From: Leptasterias polaris
Lineage: Eukaryota; Echinodermata; Asteroidea; Forcipulatida; Asteriidae
Reading direction: 5' to 3'
DNA length: 64,000 nt
Assembly (NCBI GenBank): GCA_037783415.1
Contig: JAZGTN010000069.1
Location: forward strand, 2,666,001-2,730,000
The number at the start of each line of letters is the position of its first letter. The first letter of the stretch is position 1. Below the pieces are notes generated by a model. It did not search any database and was not told the DNA's origin. It worked only from the letters and a program-made list of their open reading frames with translations. This document shows positions 1 to 10,341 of this stretch, in pieces. The translations under genes were made by a program, and so were the position numbers.

Positions 1-1
1 C

Positions 2-631
2 GGAGGCCGTAGGCAGTACACGTACACATACAACAGAGCACACGCACACAAACTGCACAGACATGTACAGCTGTCTAAATTCAACGATGCCGTCGGTAAA
101 GTCAAGAAGGAAGTTCAAATACAAAAATTTGATATAGACAAATTAGAGCAGCACTCCAGAAAGGAGAATGTTAAGATCTTTGGGATCCCTGAATTGCCAC
201 AGGAAGACACAAACAATCTGGTCATCAAGCTTGCCAACGACATTGGTATCGATATGAAGCCGGAGGACATCAGTGTGAGCCATCGAGTGCCAGGAGGAGG
301 ACATGGAAAACCCAGACCTATCATCGCAAAGTTCGTGAGACGAAACACCAAAGCCGAACTCATGAAGAAGAAAAAGAACTTGAGGAACAAAAGCGAGCAT
401 AAGAACACCTACATCAATGATGACTTAACTCGTCTCCGAGGCAAGCTTGTCAGGGAGATAAGAAATGATAGCTCTATTATCAAGGTGTGGACTATCGAAG
501 GGCGAATCTTCTGTATCAAAATGGATCAAGATCGTGAAGTGAAACTAACTGTTGACTCTGCAGAAGATCTGTTCAAACTCGGATGGAGTGAAGAGAAAAT
601 CAGGCAAGCAGGGTCTTATTTAGAACTGTAG
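2..631 (+). CDS. LINE ORF1 protein (5' partial)
   Basis: The frame is open from base 2 to a TAG at 629-631, so the start is outside the window. The visible ~209 residues hold a basic, probably helical stretch followed by a segment like RKENVKIFGIPE and then SHRVPG. These resemble the join between the coiled coil and RNA-binding domain of LINE ORF1 proteins (compare the R-x-N-hydrophobic-x-hydrophobic-x-G-hydrophobic-P motif). In that family ORF1p binds element RNA and forms the RNP used for retrotransposition. The C-terminal part (KVWTIEGRIF onward) looks like the family's C-terminal domain. The stop is followed in the same frame by ORF2. Confidence 0.8.
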   Translation, partial: GGRRQYTYTYNRAHAHKLHRHVQLSKFNDAVGKVKKEVQIQKFDIDKLEQHSRKENVKIFGIPELPQEDTNNLVIKLANDIGIDMKPEDISVSHRVPGGGHGKPRPIIAKFVRRNTKAELMKKKKNLRNKSEHKNTYINDDLTRLRGKLVREIRNDSSIIKVWTIEGRIFCIKMDQDREVKLTVDSAEDLFKLGWSEEKIRQAGSYLEL

Positions 632-3600
632 GATCCACCAGGTCCAGTAAAACCGTGGTATGGAATCCAACATGATCATTGCTATGCTCAAGCCGCACAT
701 CAATCCGCTCGCATCCTTGGACTAAACGTCTGTGGTTTAAATAAGAAACTTGAGCAGGGTATTCTTAACAATTATTTAAAGGACTTTGATATTATTTGCT
801 GCAGTGAAACCAAAACGGACTCTGTTGACCCCGATAAGCTACCGGACCATCAAGCTTTCTGTGCAACTAAAAAAGAAAAAAATCACCCATTTTGTGGGGT
901 ACACGGTATTTGTGTTATGGTAAAAAAACAGTTTGCCAAGAATGTTATTGTGTTAAATGAGACCAGTTGTAACTCAGTTATGTGGCTTAAAATTGATAAG
1001 CAAGCTCTTGGTTTTGAATTTATTGTTGGTGCTGTATATGTCCCACATGAAGGTTCAAAGTATTTTAAAAACGATGTATTTGAAGATATTGCAGATGACT
1101 GTGTGAATTTGAAATGTATGTTCAACATTCCTCTTTGTTTGGTTGGTGACTTCAATGCTAGAACTGGTAACTTGAGTGATTTTGTAGATTTTGACTGTCC
1201 TATTCATGCTGACTGTAGTGACTATTTTGATGATGCAATGTTTGTTAACACCGTTGAAGATTTGAAATCTCTTGGTATTTGTGTAGACAGGCACAATTGT
1301 GATACCGCCACTAATAACAATGGTTACAAATTGATAGAACTCTGTAAATCATTGGATGTTCATGTTGTTAATGGCCGCTTTGGTGATGACTTTGGTACCG
1401 GCAATCTTACGTGCCATAATGCAAGTACCGTTGATTATGTTATTGCCTCCCCTGAGTTGTTGACCAAAATTACCAATTTTCAGGTGGACATTTTTGACAA
1501 ATTCATGTCCGACAAACATAACCCCATTTGCGTAGATATTGAATTCAAGCATGTATCAATCTCAACTTCAACTGTGCCTGAGTTCAACAGTCATCCATCA
1601 ACAAACACTTCACTTAAAATTCAGTGGGACCATTCTGCATCGGGCCTGTATCAAAGTGGTTTCAGTAATGATGATTTGGATAATTTTAATGATTTGCTTC
1701 AATCTGTCAACCCAGAAAATGTGGATCAGGGGTTAGTTGACAAACTTGCAGGCAATTTGTGTAAAGTTTTCCTTTCTCCAGCCCTGAGTACTGGTGTAGC
1801 TAAGATCATTAAAAGAAAAAGTCCATCTAAAATCAAACGTGTTAATCACAATCAACCCTGGTTTGACAAGAATTGTGAAAAATTAAGATCTGATTATTTC
1901 AAAGCCAAGAGAAATCTCAAGAAATTCAAAACTGATGATTCCAAGAATATTTTTCTTGAAATAAGCAAACGTTATAAGAAAAGTATTGTCAAGACAAAGA
2001 AGCAATTTAATAAGGATTTTGTTAAAAAACTGCGTAATTTGAAGTGCTCCAAGCCAAAAGATTATTGGAAGATCTTAAACAATGCTTCATGCAGTCAGAA
2101 TAAAAAGTCAGGCGACATCGATATTCAAACTTTCATGGAGTATTTCAGTAAACTCAACCAAGATCCGGATTCAAACAAAACACAACATTTTGACCCACGT
2201 ACAATCAATCATTCTATCAATGAAGAAATCAACAGAGCCTTCTCTGAGAAAGAAATTAAGACTCAAATAAAAAGACTCAAAAACAACAAAGCAAGTGGTA
2301 ATGATCATATCATTAACGAGTTTATTAAAAATAGCCCAGACTGTATTGTGATCTTAATTGTGAAATTGTTTAATATTGTCCTGGAAACCGGTATTGTTCC
2401 ATCAGAATGGACCATCGGACTAATTAAACCAATTTTTAAGAAAAAGGGTTCTCCATCTGATCCTGATAACTACAGGGGGATAACCCTGCTTAGTTGCATT
2501 GGTAAACTGTTCACCTCGGTCATAAATGATCGACTTCGTGTATTCTTAGACAACACAGGAACCCTTGGCGAAGAACAAGCTGGGTTTCGCGAAGGTTATT
2601 CGACAATGGATCATGGTTTTGTGTTGCACTCAATTATTGATCTTTATCTGAACAACAAAAAGCGAGTTTATTGTGCGTTTATTGATTACAGAAAGGCTTT
2701 TGACACTATTAATAGAACTTACCTTTGGTCAAAGTTAATTGCTATTAGCATTAATGGGAAAATTATTACTGTTATTTATAACATGTATGAACAAGCTAAA
2801 TCTTGTGTTGTCAATGACCATGGAAAGTCCAATTTTTTTGACTGCAATATAGGGGTAAGACAAGGTGAAAACCTTTCCCCATTGTTGTTTGCTATTTATT
2901 TGAATGACTTTGAGCAATTTATCAGTAAACATTACAATGGGTTACAAGGTTTATCCAACGATATAAATTGTCACCTAAGTGATGACGATGTTGAAGTCTT
3001 TCTTAAATTATTCACGTTATTGTATGCTGACGATACAATTATAATGGCAGAGACTGCTGATGATCTTCAGAGAGCTTTGAACGCTGTTCATGAATACTGT
3101 GTTCTTTGGGGCCTCACTGTAAATACATGTAAGACTAATGTGGTTATTTTTTCACGAGGAAAAGTTAAAAAGTACCCTGTATTTAAGATGGATGGTTCTA
3201 AAATTGATGTAGTAGACGACTATGTTTACCTGGGAACTTGTTTCAACTATAATAATAAGTTCAATAAGGCCAAATCCAAACAGGTTGATCAGGCTAGGAA
3301 AGCAATGTATAGCCTTATAACTAAATCAAGGAAACTTTGTCTGCCTATTGATATACAATTGGAACTTTTCGATCAGTTGGTAACCCCTGTGCTGCTTTTT
3401 GGATGTGAAATATGGGGTTTTGAAGATCTTGGCCATATTGAAACTTTCTATTTGAAGTACTGTAAACGTTTGCTGAAATTGAATAAATGCACAGCCAACT
3501 GTATGGTGTATGGCGAATTAGGCAGAACTAGTCTCAGCAGGATTGTAAACAACAGAATGATAAATTTCTGGGGTAATATTATCAATAGTAAAACATGCAA

Positions 3601-4198
3601 GTTGACCAATGTAATTTACAGACTACTTAAATCACTCCATGATAAGAATGTCTATTGTTCACCCTGGATGAAAAAGATCAAGAGTACCCTGGATAATCTA
3701 GGAATGTCAAACCTCTGGGACAACGAAACTGTGATAAATAGGACTTGGTTAAAAAATGCCATTAACCTGAGGTCATCTGATATCGGGTCACAAACCCTGA
3801 ATGCACAAATTCAACAAAACAGCCACTGTGTTAACTATAGAATCTTTAAAGAAGTGCTTGAATTTGAATGTTATTTGACTAAGCTTGATGCGCGAGAGCG
3901 CATCAGCTTATGTAAATTCAGATGTGGTAACCACAGACTGCCCATTGTTACTGGTAGGTTCCAAAACATTAGTAGGGATTGTCGAGTTTGCATCTTGTGC
4001 CAACAAGACAAGTTGGGTGATGAATTTCACTACTTGTTTGAATGCCCATCGACATCCACTGATAGAGCCAAGCATCTTAAGCCGTATTACATTCGTAGGC
4101 CTAACACCTTTAAAATGAAGTGTCTCTTTAACTCAACCAACTATAAAGAACTCAAAAATCTCGCTACATTTTGTTCTAAGATCATGGATAAGTTTTAG
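632..4198 (+). CDS. LINE ORF2: AP endonuclease-reverse transcriptase
   Basis: About 1,188 codons are open from just after the ORF1 stop. The first in-frame ATG is at 917 (1,093 aa from there), but the endonuclease already starts upstream: LGLNVCGLN at ~716 and CCSETKTD at ~802 hold the usual N and catalytic E. GDFNART (~1145), TVDYVIAS (~1430) and SDKHNP (~1508) supply the other endonuclease motifs. RT motifs are complete: YRGITLLSCIGKL (~2473), CAFIDYRKAFDTIN (~2673), GVRQGENLSPLLF (~2852) and the catalytic YADD (~3022). CRVCILCQ...H...C near 3985-4050 is a zinc-knuckle-like C-terminus. No stop or frameshift is seen. Translation must start at a non-AUG codon or by readthrough/reinitiation, or an N-terminally cut protein is made from 917. 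Confidence 0.93.
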   Translation, partial: DPPGPVKPWYGIQHDHCYAQAAHQSARILGLNVCGLNKKLEQGILNNYLKDFDIICCSETKTDSVDPDKLPDHQAFCATKKEKNHPFCGVHGICVMVKKQFAKNVIVLNETSCNSVMWLKIDKQALGFEFIVGAVYVPHEGSKYFKNDVFEDIADDCVNLKCMFNIPLCLVGDFNARTGNLSDFVDFDCPIHADCSDYFDDAMFVNTVEDLKSLGICVDRHNCDTATNNNGYKLIELCKSLDVHVVNGRFGDDFGTGNLTCHNASTVDYVIASPELLTKITNFQVDIFDKFMSDKHNPICVDIEFKHVSISTSTVPEFNSHPSTNTSLKIQWDHSASGLYQSGFSNDDLDNFNDLLQSVNPENVDQGLVDKLAGNLCKVFLSPALSTGVAKIIKRKSPSKIKRVNHNQPWFDKNCEKLRSDYFKAKRNLKKFKTDDSKNIFLEISKRYKKSIVKTKKQFNKDFVKKLRNLKCSKPKDYWKILNNASCSQNKKSGDIDIQTFMEYFSKLNQDPDSNKTQHFDPRTINHSINEEINRAFSEKEIKTQIKRLKNNKASGNDHIINEFIKNSPDCIVILIVKLFNIVLETGIVPSEWTIGLIKPIFKKKGSPSDPDNYRGITLLSCIGKLFTSVINDRLRVFLDNTGTLGEEQAGFREGYSTMDHGFVLHSIIDLYLNNKKRVYCAFIDYRKAFDTINRTYLWSKLIAISINGKIITVIYNMYEQAKSCVVNDHGKSNFFDCNIGVRQGENLSPLLFAIYLNDFEQFISKHYNGLQGLSNDINCHLSDDDVEVFLKLFTLLYADDTIIMAETADDLQRALNAVHEYCVLWGLTVNTCKTNVVIFSRGKVKKYPVFKMDGSKIDVVDDYVYLGTCFNYNNKFNKAKSKQVDQARKAMYSLITKSRKLCLPIDIQLELFDQLVTPVLLFGCEIWGFEDLGHIETFYLKYCKRLLKLNKCTANCMVYGELGRTSLSRIVNNRMINFWGNIINSKTCKLTNVIYRLLKSLHDKNVYCSPWMKKIKSTLDNLGMSNLWDNETVINRTWLKNAINLRSSDIGSQTLNAQIQQNSHCVNYRIFKEVLEFECYLTKLDARERISLCKFRCGNHRLPIVTGRFQNISRDCRVCILCQQDKLGDEFHYLFECPSTSTDRAKHLKPYYIRRPNTFKMKCLFNSTNYKELKNLATFCSKIMDKF

Positions 4199-4433
4199 TT
4201 TTTTTCCCCCATGTTCCTTTTATTGGTGCCTCTACTTTATTTACTTTGTTGTTTATCTATTTAATTAAATTAATCTAATCATATTTCTTGTTTAATTATA
4301 AATAAATTTATTTTATTGCAATTGTAACCTTGGTATTTACTTTTTATACTGTAATTTTAAAGTTCTCTTTTGCCTCAGTGGAGGCCGTACAGAGAAATAA
4401 AATTCATTGTCATTGTCATTGTCATTGTCATCA

Positions 4434-5030
4434 CAGTCATACGCACACTGATCACATTCACGCACACACGCCCTTGCATGCTCTATGCATTATCATGCAC
4501 ACACGGCGGGTTAGCACCGCGCAAAGATAAGTATTATATTTAAAACAGTGGGTATTAGCGCCGCTCAAAGAAAATTATTAATAAATGAGAACAAAACTCC
4601 AACGCCTTGATCAAGGCTAGAGTCGAGCAGAAACCCTTAGGCTATTTTCCAACGTTACCCAAATATTTTAAATGAAGGTTTAGAATGCATAATATTTAGA
4701 TATCAGAACTTTAAGCAATTAAAACAATTACAACTACGGCTTGAAATACCGATTAATAGATCAATATGTACACAATATATTTATTTACAAGGGATTCACC
4801 ATACAGTGCGCCACCAAGAGTTTACAGTAGAGGAAATTTTGTTCGCCACCAAGAGTTTACAGTAGAGGAAATGTTGTTCTCCAAAAATGACTGTCATTGA
4901 ATTTGGAAGTTTAAAAAGGCTCCAAGGTCAAATTGAGTTTTGTGATGCACTCATTTTCCAATGCACATACTCCTCATGAAAGAGTGAGGGGGATTATACA
5001 ACTTTCTAACAAAAGTAAAATTGCCGTGTT
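4434..5030. other. Intergenic; short 35-bp tandem duplication
   Basis: No gene is seen. It starts with a short CA-rich stretch after the LINE tail. At 4809-4878 a 35-bp sequence starting CGCCACCAAGAGTTTACAG occurs twice in tandem with almost no divergence, so the duplication is recent. A (TAA)n tract lies at about 5032-5048. Confidence 0.6.
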
Positions 5031-5039
5031 ATAATAATA

Positions 5040-5398
5040 ATAATAATAACAACATTTATAATGCGCACATATCCACCCCAAGGGATGCTCAAGGCGCCTA
5101 ACAAGGTATATTATTACCCCCCTGGTCACTGGGCCATTTATTTCATTCCTTAAACCATCTCAGCTCCCTGGGGAGTATACAGCCTGTGCTGCAATATATG
5201 CGCTACTAGGCTAAATCAATCACAAGAACCATCTCTGCCCTCACAGGTACCCATTTTACCCCTGGGTGGAGAGAAGCAATTATAGTTAAGTGTCTTGCTC
5301 AGGGACACAAGTGTCACGACCGGGACTCGAACCCACACTCTGCTGAACAGAAACACCAGAGCTTGAGTTCGGTGCTCTTAACCGCACGGCCACGACAC
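5040..5398 (-). repeat. tRNA-derived SINE family 1, copy 1
   Basis: Read on the minus strand, the element starts GTGGCGTGTCGTGGCC and reaches a pol III B-box-like GGTTCGAGTCC at about 5325, typical of a tRNA-derived SINE head. The body runs to a (TTA)n tract near 5040. Related heads occur at 6121-6502, 42.77-42.89 kb, 56.99-57.19 kb and 60.83-61.06 kb. Confidence 0.7.
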
Positions 5399-5605
5399 GC
5401 CACGTCTGGTAGATAAAACACTGGTAGATAAAACAATGAAGTCTGGTAGATAAAACAATGAAGATAGCGGTATCACTAATAATGAATAATATATATATAT
5501 ATGTTGGTGTTTTTTTTGTTAATGTAATTTGTAAGTCATTAAGTGCTACCACTATCTAACAGCATGTTAAAATTGTGAAAATGTCTACTCATTCCGGAAA
5601 AGCTC

Positions 5606-5950
5606 CAATAAAGGCAAAGTATACCTTTGGCTTGTTGGAACCGTTTGATTGTTTTAATCCTTTATAAATTTAGACATACACAATAAAACTAACCTGTGAA
5701 AATTTCATTTCGGATGGTGGTAGCGTTTTTCAGATATCACCGAATATCTGGAGCGGTACGCCACGGCAGAAGAATAATCTGTCTTTGGAACACACAATCT
5801 GAGAAATGTTCTGACAGAAACGTTTTCAGATTATTTTCTTTTTGTTTTGATAAAAACTGATATATTTTTCCATAACCGCATCACTTCAAAGTGAAATGTT
5901 TCTCGAAATGCTTTTGGCTGTCAAATGCTGATGTATTCCCTTTAAAAGGT
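5606..5950 (-). mobile_element. MITE family A, copy 1
   Basis: This non-coding stretch matches, in opposite orientation, a stretch at about 38,003-38,375. Shared blocks include CAGATATCACCGAATATCTG-like sequence and CATCACTTCAAAGTGAAATG-like sequence. It has no ORF. I infer a non-autonomous DNA element; exact ends are approximate. Confidence 0.6.
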
Positions 5951-6120
5951 GTATTATATATTTTGTACTCGCTCCAAATATGATTTTTAAACAATCCTGA
6001 GTCAGTACCAACCCAACTGCTATTCAAAGTTGAAGGTCAGATCCTTCCCTTATTTTCATACTGCATTTTTTAAGGGAGTAATCAGTACCTTTCCAAGAGG
6101 CCCATCGTATCCCTGACGCA

Positions 6121-6502
6121 CTTTTTTTTTTTTTTTTTTTTATTATGAGATGTCGCCCAACTCACAAGGCCACGGACGGCCACTCAAGGTGAGGGCTACA
6201 CATAACTGATTTGGGCCATCGACCCAAATCAATTGACACCAGGGGCACGTTGCCTCCTACTCCTGGGGCTGAAACAGGGTTACCCCCTTCACAGTCCTTA
6301 AGGATGTAGGCATGGGTATCATCCACTAGGATGCCTGTCTGGTAGAGCAGAATGCACTACCTTCCCAACTTTTTCGAAGCAATTATGGTTAAGTGCCTTG
6401 CTCAGGGGCACAAGTGTCATGACCGGGTATCGAACCCACACTCTGCTGCTGAAAACACCAGAGCTTAGGTCCGGTGACCTAGACCGCTCGGCCACGACAC
6501 GC
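6121..6502 (-). repeat. tRNA-derived SINE family 1, copy 2, with A-tail
   Basis: The minus strand starts GTGGCGTGTCGTGGCC at about 6502, carries a B-box-like GGTTCGATACCC and ends in about 20 A (T tract at 6122-6141). It interrupts the fibrinogen-related frame at its left edge; that frame reads directly into the SINE head. No clear target-site duplication was found. Confidence 0.8.
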
Positions 6503-7635
6503 CACTGACCTCAGTGGGCGTAACATAACGTCCATTCAAATTTGATTGAGTGTTCAAACAAAATTTGAACCACCAGCCGGGACTTCCAAATGATATTGAA
6601 CACGAACCCACTGTGAAAATATCATTGTCTCTATCTAATGTGCTAAAGCCAACATTATCATGCTCATAAAATGAGTTTCCTGCTGTGCTGGACTCATTGT
6701 ATTGACTGACGTTGAGTGTGTACTGGTCGCCTTTTAGGGAGAAAGCACCGTATTCTGCCCAAGCCGTTTCTTGTTCCCAGTCCTCCATATCAATTCGAAG
6801 TGTCCACGTCGTGTTTGATCCCGTCAGCTCAGCAATGATGTCGTTCCCTAGCCAGAACTCGCCAGTCAGACTGCCGAAGCCACTCTGGTAGTCGGTCCAA
6901 TTACGTGTGAAGGTCTCACTGCCGTCTGTGCGCCTCTGTATGACAATCCAGCCCCCACTTTCTGTGTCCATGTCGCAGTACACTTTAGTACCGTCTGGTC
7001 TACCGGGAAGGTAGATTTTAAAGATACCACTTGCACTAGATCCATTTTCTTTTGATAAGCAGCTTCGCCGGTTGTTATCACTCGATGTGATCAGTAAGGG
7101 AGATACGACCTCTGTTAATGAGTCGTTGGGTCAGTCGATGTCATAGTGGTGACTTCCATGAAGGGAGATGCGACCTCTGGATGAGTCGTTGGGTCAGTCG
7201 ATGTCACAGTGGTGACCTCTATGAAGGGAGAGACGGTGTCCAGAGAAGTCGAATCGAATTCGTCATTAAAACTAGGGGTGTCTTCATTGTCATCAAAATA
7301 CACACTAGCGAATTGTGTGGTCAATTGGTCAGGAAAATCCGATCTGGTTGCGTTGTTTAGTTCACATATACGATTATTGTGGTTGTAATTAACAGAGAGA
7401 CACTGTGGTACAGAGTGACAAATACTGACACAGGTTCCACTTGTGTTGATCACTTTGCTCCAGAATACAGCGTTTCGTAAAACTCGATTGCCAGCAGCGA
7501 AAAATGTATAAATTATGTTAACTTGCCACAAGCAGTTTGCTCTGACACATCCATTAGGGTTAACAGAAGCAAGACAAGCACAAATGCTTGAAGAAACCGT
7601 CTTCTTGACCCGATGAAACTTGAAATGCCTTCCAT
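6503..7635 (-). pseudogene. Fibrinogen-related protein with PAN-like domain, disabled
   Basis: Minus strand. An ATG at 7635 opens a signal peptide (FLQAFVLVLLLLTLM) but that frame stops within 40 codons. A second frame then carries a PAN/apple-like domain (CVSICHSVPQCLSVNY...CEL) and a Thr-rich stalk of 20-residue repeats (core EVASPFMEVTT), ending in TAA at 7117-7115. A third frame carries a fibrinogen C-terminal domain from about 7090: CLSKENG, GRPDGTKVYCDMDTESGGW and NLNGRY. It runs into a SINE at ~6502 and lacks the last ~40 residues of the domain. Related intact proteins are secreted lectin-like recognition molecules. The frames differ by single-step shifts and no intron-sized gap separates them, so I call it a pseudogene; sequencing error could explain one shift but not the SINE. 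Confidence 0.85.
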
Positions 7636-7654
7636 GGTTTGGCTTTTCCCTCAA

Positions 7655-8270
7655 AATAACACCAGAGTAGGCCTAGAGCTTGAAAGTGAATGAAATTTTG
7701 TGAGAGTACCTCTTTGATATATATACACTCTCTGCCACTAACGAAACGGCTTAATATATAGTTTCGGTAAGCAGTATGTACAACAAACTACCAGCTATAA
7801 GTGCCTTCATTTGAACACAAATTTCTTTGGTGATCAACGAAATTCTAAAAAAGAAGCAAACTTGCTAACCAAAACCTTGGGTAGGAGCTTTTTAGAGTGC
7901 GTAGACTTTATTATACACAAGGTTTGTTTATATAAATAATTGAAACCTCTAATGGCATGGATGTACATTTGTCTTTATTGTTTTTAATTGCTTTCCCGGA
8001 CTTGCCGAATAATCAGCCGATTTAATTTGTTTTATGACTAATCCATCTTGGTGGTTAAGGATTGTTGAACTAATCACTTTTAATAAATAATTAAAATTAC
8101 GCTGGTGTTTTCACTTTTGGTTAAATCAACTAATTGCTTTGACCTTTACCTGACATTGGTATTCGTGGTCAGATGGATTAAGGTAAATACTCTGTAATGC
8201 CAGCGATGGAACTTCTCTACCCGTGACAAATAGTTCATTTACCCCTTCGTTACTGCACAACTGGAAACTT
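7655..8270. other. Intergenic, AT-rich, nothing recognised
   Basis: Upstream (on the minus strand) of the fibrinogen-related pseudogene. A GATATATATACAC run at ~7716-7728 is TATA-like, but no promoter can be asserted. Confidence 0.5.
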
Positions 8271-8615
8271 AAAGGGTGTGTACAATATTGGTTAGATGGA
8301 AAGTAAAAACTTTCACAGATTTGCAGATAACTTACACGGTGTACAGATGGTCATGGTGGATAACTTCCCTTGAAATAGTTTTGGTTTAAATGCTATCGTA
8401 GAAAATGAGTAAAGCAATTATTCTTTATCGTGCGTGTCCAAAACCTGATGTTTGAAAACAGTGAAAACTAACATAATGGAGTTTTTCACTGTTCCTTATG
8501 ACTCCGAAGGCCGGTTCATCTTAAACTTTCACAGGTTTGTTATTTCATGTATATGTTGGGTCACATCAAGTGTGGATACTGGCTTTGATATTTACAAATG
8601 TTGTACATGAGCTTT
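8270..8615 (+). mobile_element. MITE family C, copy 1
   Basis: It starts AAGGGTGTGTACAATATTGG and ends near TTTACAAATGTTGTACA. It contains the recurring blocks AACTTTCACAGGTTTGTTAT and TGTTGGGTCACATCAAGTG. Related copies lie at 25.2-25.55, 30.9-31.06, 38.5-38.83 and 43.26-43.62 kb. Confidence 0.7.
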
Positions 8616-9196
8616 GAAGAGGCCGGGGCTTCAAAGTCAAAATATCTTTCGTGTCTCTATAACCTCAAGTTAAAATGGCACTATGTTTGATACTATTCAA
8701 GTGCAATTTTTGTTAAAATCCATAAATTTACTCACATCAATGCAAATATTACAATACAAATTTTCAGTAATGAACTGCCTTTGAAAAGTTAAATGCTAGA
8801 AATTAACTGTGCAAAATTATGTACATATGTTATTGTATCAGTGCACCTCTAACAACAATTTGAAACTGTACAGTTTCCAATGTATGATAAATTCATGGCG
8901 AGCCCCTTTTTTTACCAGTAAGAAACTTCCTCTTTTTCTTGTAAAAATGGGTAGGGCTTGAACCGGTCACATTCAGCTCAGTAGTAACTATCTCTTAACG
9001 GTCTGCTAAGCTTTCAGGAAAATCTTAACGGTTTTTGAGCTGATAGAATGGCCTGACTGACAGTTTTTTGAATTTTTTCCCTGGCTATATACCTTGGATT
9101 TAGGCTGATCTAAAAGCTGACCGAGGGCCTTGGAGCTTGGATTGGGGAGTAAAATTTCTAAGGGCTGAGGGTTTACCTCGGCTCCGAGACTCACCG
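8616..9196. other. Intergenic, nothing recognised
   Basis: AT-rich up to ~8900, then rising G content as it approaches the minisatellite. No coding signal is seen on either strand. Confidence 0.5.
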
Positions 9197-9199
9197 GGG

Positions 9200-9960
9200 C
9201 AGGGGCTGGGAGGTTACTGGGTAGTCGGTAAGTCAGCGGGGAGGACTAGGCTGGGTGCTTTGGGGTGATGGGCTGGGAGGTTGCTGGGCAGTCAGTCATC
9301 CAGTGGGCTGGGCTGAGGGCTAGGTGTGTAGATGTGATGGGCTGGGAGGTTGCTGGGCAGTCAGTCATCCAGTGGTCTGGGCTGAGGGGTTGGGGTGTAG
9401 AGGTGATGGGCTTGGAGGTTGCTGGGCAGTCAGTCATCCAGTGGGATGAGGGTTGGGGGTTATGTGTGTAGAGGTGAATGGCTGGGAGGTTGCTGGGCAG
9501 TCAGTCATCCAGTGGGCTGGGCTGAGGGGTTTGGGGTGTAGAGGTGATGGGCTTGGAGGTTGCTGGGCAGTCAGTCATCCAGTGGGCTGGACTGAGGGCT
9601 AGTTGGGTAGATGTGATGGGCTGGGAGGTTGCTGGGCAGTCAGTCATCCAGTGGGCTGGGCTGAGGGCTAGGTGTGTAGAGGTAATGGCTTGGAGGTTAC
9701 TGGGCAGTCAGTCATCCAGTGGTCTGGGCTGAGGGGTTTGGGGTGTAGAGGTGATGTGCTTGGAGGTTGCTGGGCAGTCAGTCATCCAGTGGGCTGGGCC
9801 GGCTGAGGGGTTGGGGTGTAGAGGTAATGGGCTGGGAGGTTGCTGGGCACTTAGTCATCCAGTGGGCTGGGCTGAGGGCAAGGTGTGTAGAGGTGATGGG
9901 CAGTCAATTCAACCAGTAGGTTGGGCTGGTTGGACTGAAGGCTGGTGTGATGGTAGCGGT
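9200..9960. repeat. Minisatellite, ~70-bp unit, about ten copies
   Basis: The core GGTTGCTGGGCAGTCAGTCA recurs at about 9281, 9351, 9419, 9489, 9559, 9628, 9697, 9767 and 9839, giving a 68-74 bp period. Degenerate units lie at both ends. Units differ by scattered substitutions and small indels. The plus strand is GT-rich. Confidence 0.9.
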
Positions 9961-10341
9961 GGCTTGGTATGGGATTATAAGGCTGGATGGAGGACTTGGG
10001 CTATGGGCTGGGGGTACTGAAACGAAGACAGTCAGTCAACCCGTGGTATGACCTGATAGTTGCGGGTAGGGAGATGAACTAGTAGTCATCATGCTGAGGG
10101 GTGTGGTTGGCTGGAGATAAGTGGTTTAATCAAGCTTAGGACCATTGGCAAACGTTAATTGGTTTATTTAAACCACCATTTAATAAACTTTAAATACAAA
10201 AACCACGCCAATAAATTTATTTAATTTATTCATTTCTATTCCTTTAAATCAATTTCACCCTACAGTTAAGGTACATCAACCTATACCAACAAAACAAGAA
10301 TTGTTGTCTTCCCATGTACATGTACATTTTTAACTACTCCT

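Larger units (their letters stand above)
1..4433 (+). mobile_element. LINE (non-LTR) retrotransposon, 5' end outside window
   Basis: Two open frames (ORF1-like 2-631, endonuclease/RT 632-4198), a short 3' UTR with AATAAA, and a simple-repeat tail of CATTGT units at about 4402-4432 mark a non-LTR retrotransposon read left to right. ORF2 has an AP-type endonuclease, a reverse transcriptase and a C-terminal Cys/His motif, which fits the broad CR1/L2/I/Jockey assemblage. I cannot place the clade without a tree. Both frames are undamaged, so the copy is probably young. The 5' UTR and start of ORF1 lie left of the window. Confidence 0.93.

Noticed and set aside
7080..7140. Intron joining stalk and fibrinogen domain
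   Set aside because: The two frames abut within ~20 bp and the repeat alignment shows a 2-bp insertion, leaving no room for an intron.
9200..9960. Protein with ~23-residue repeats
   Set aside because: Frames on both strands are open only because the 70-bp unit has few stops; no start or splice context and the frame breaks between units.
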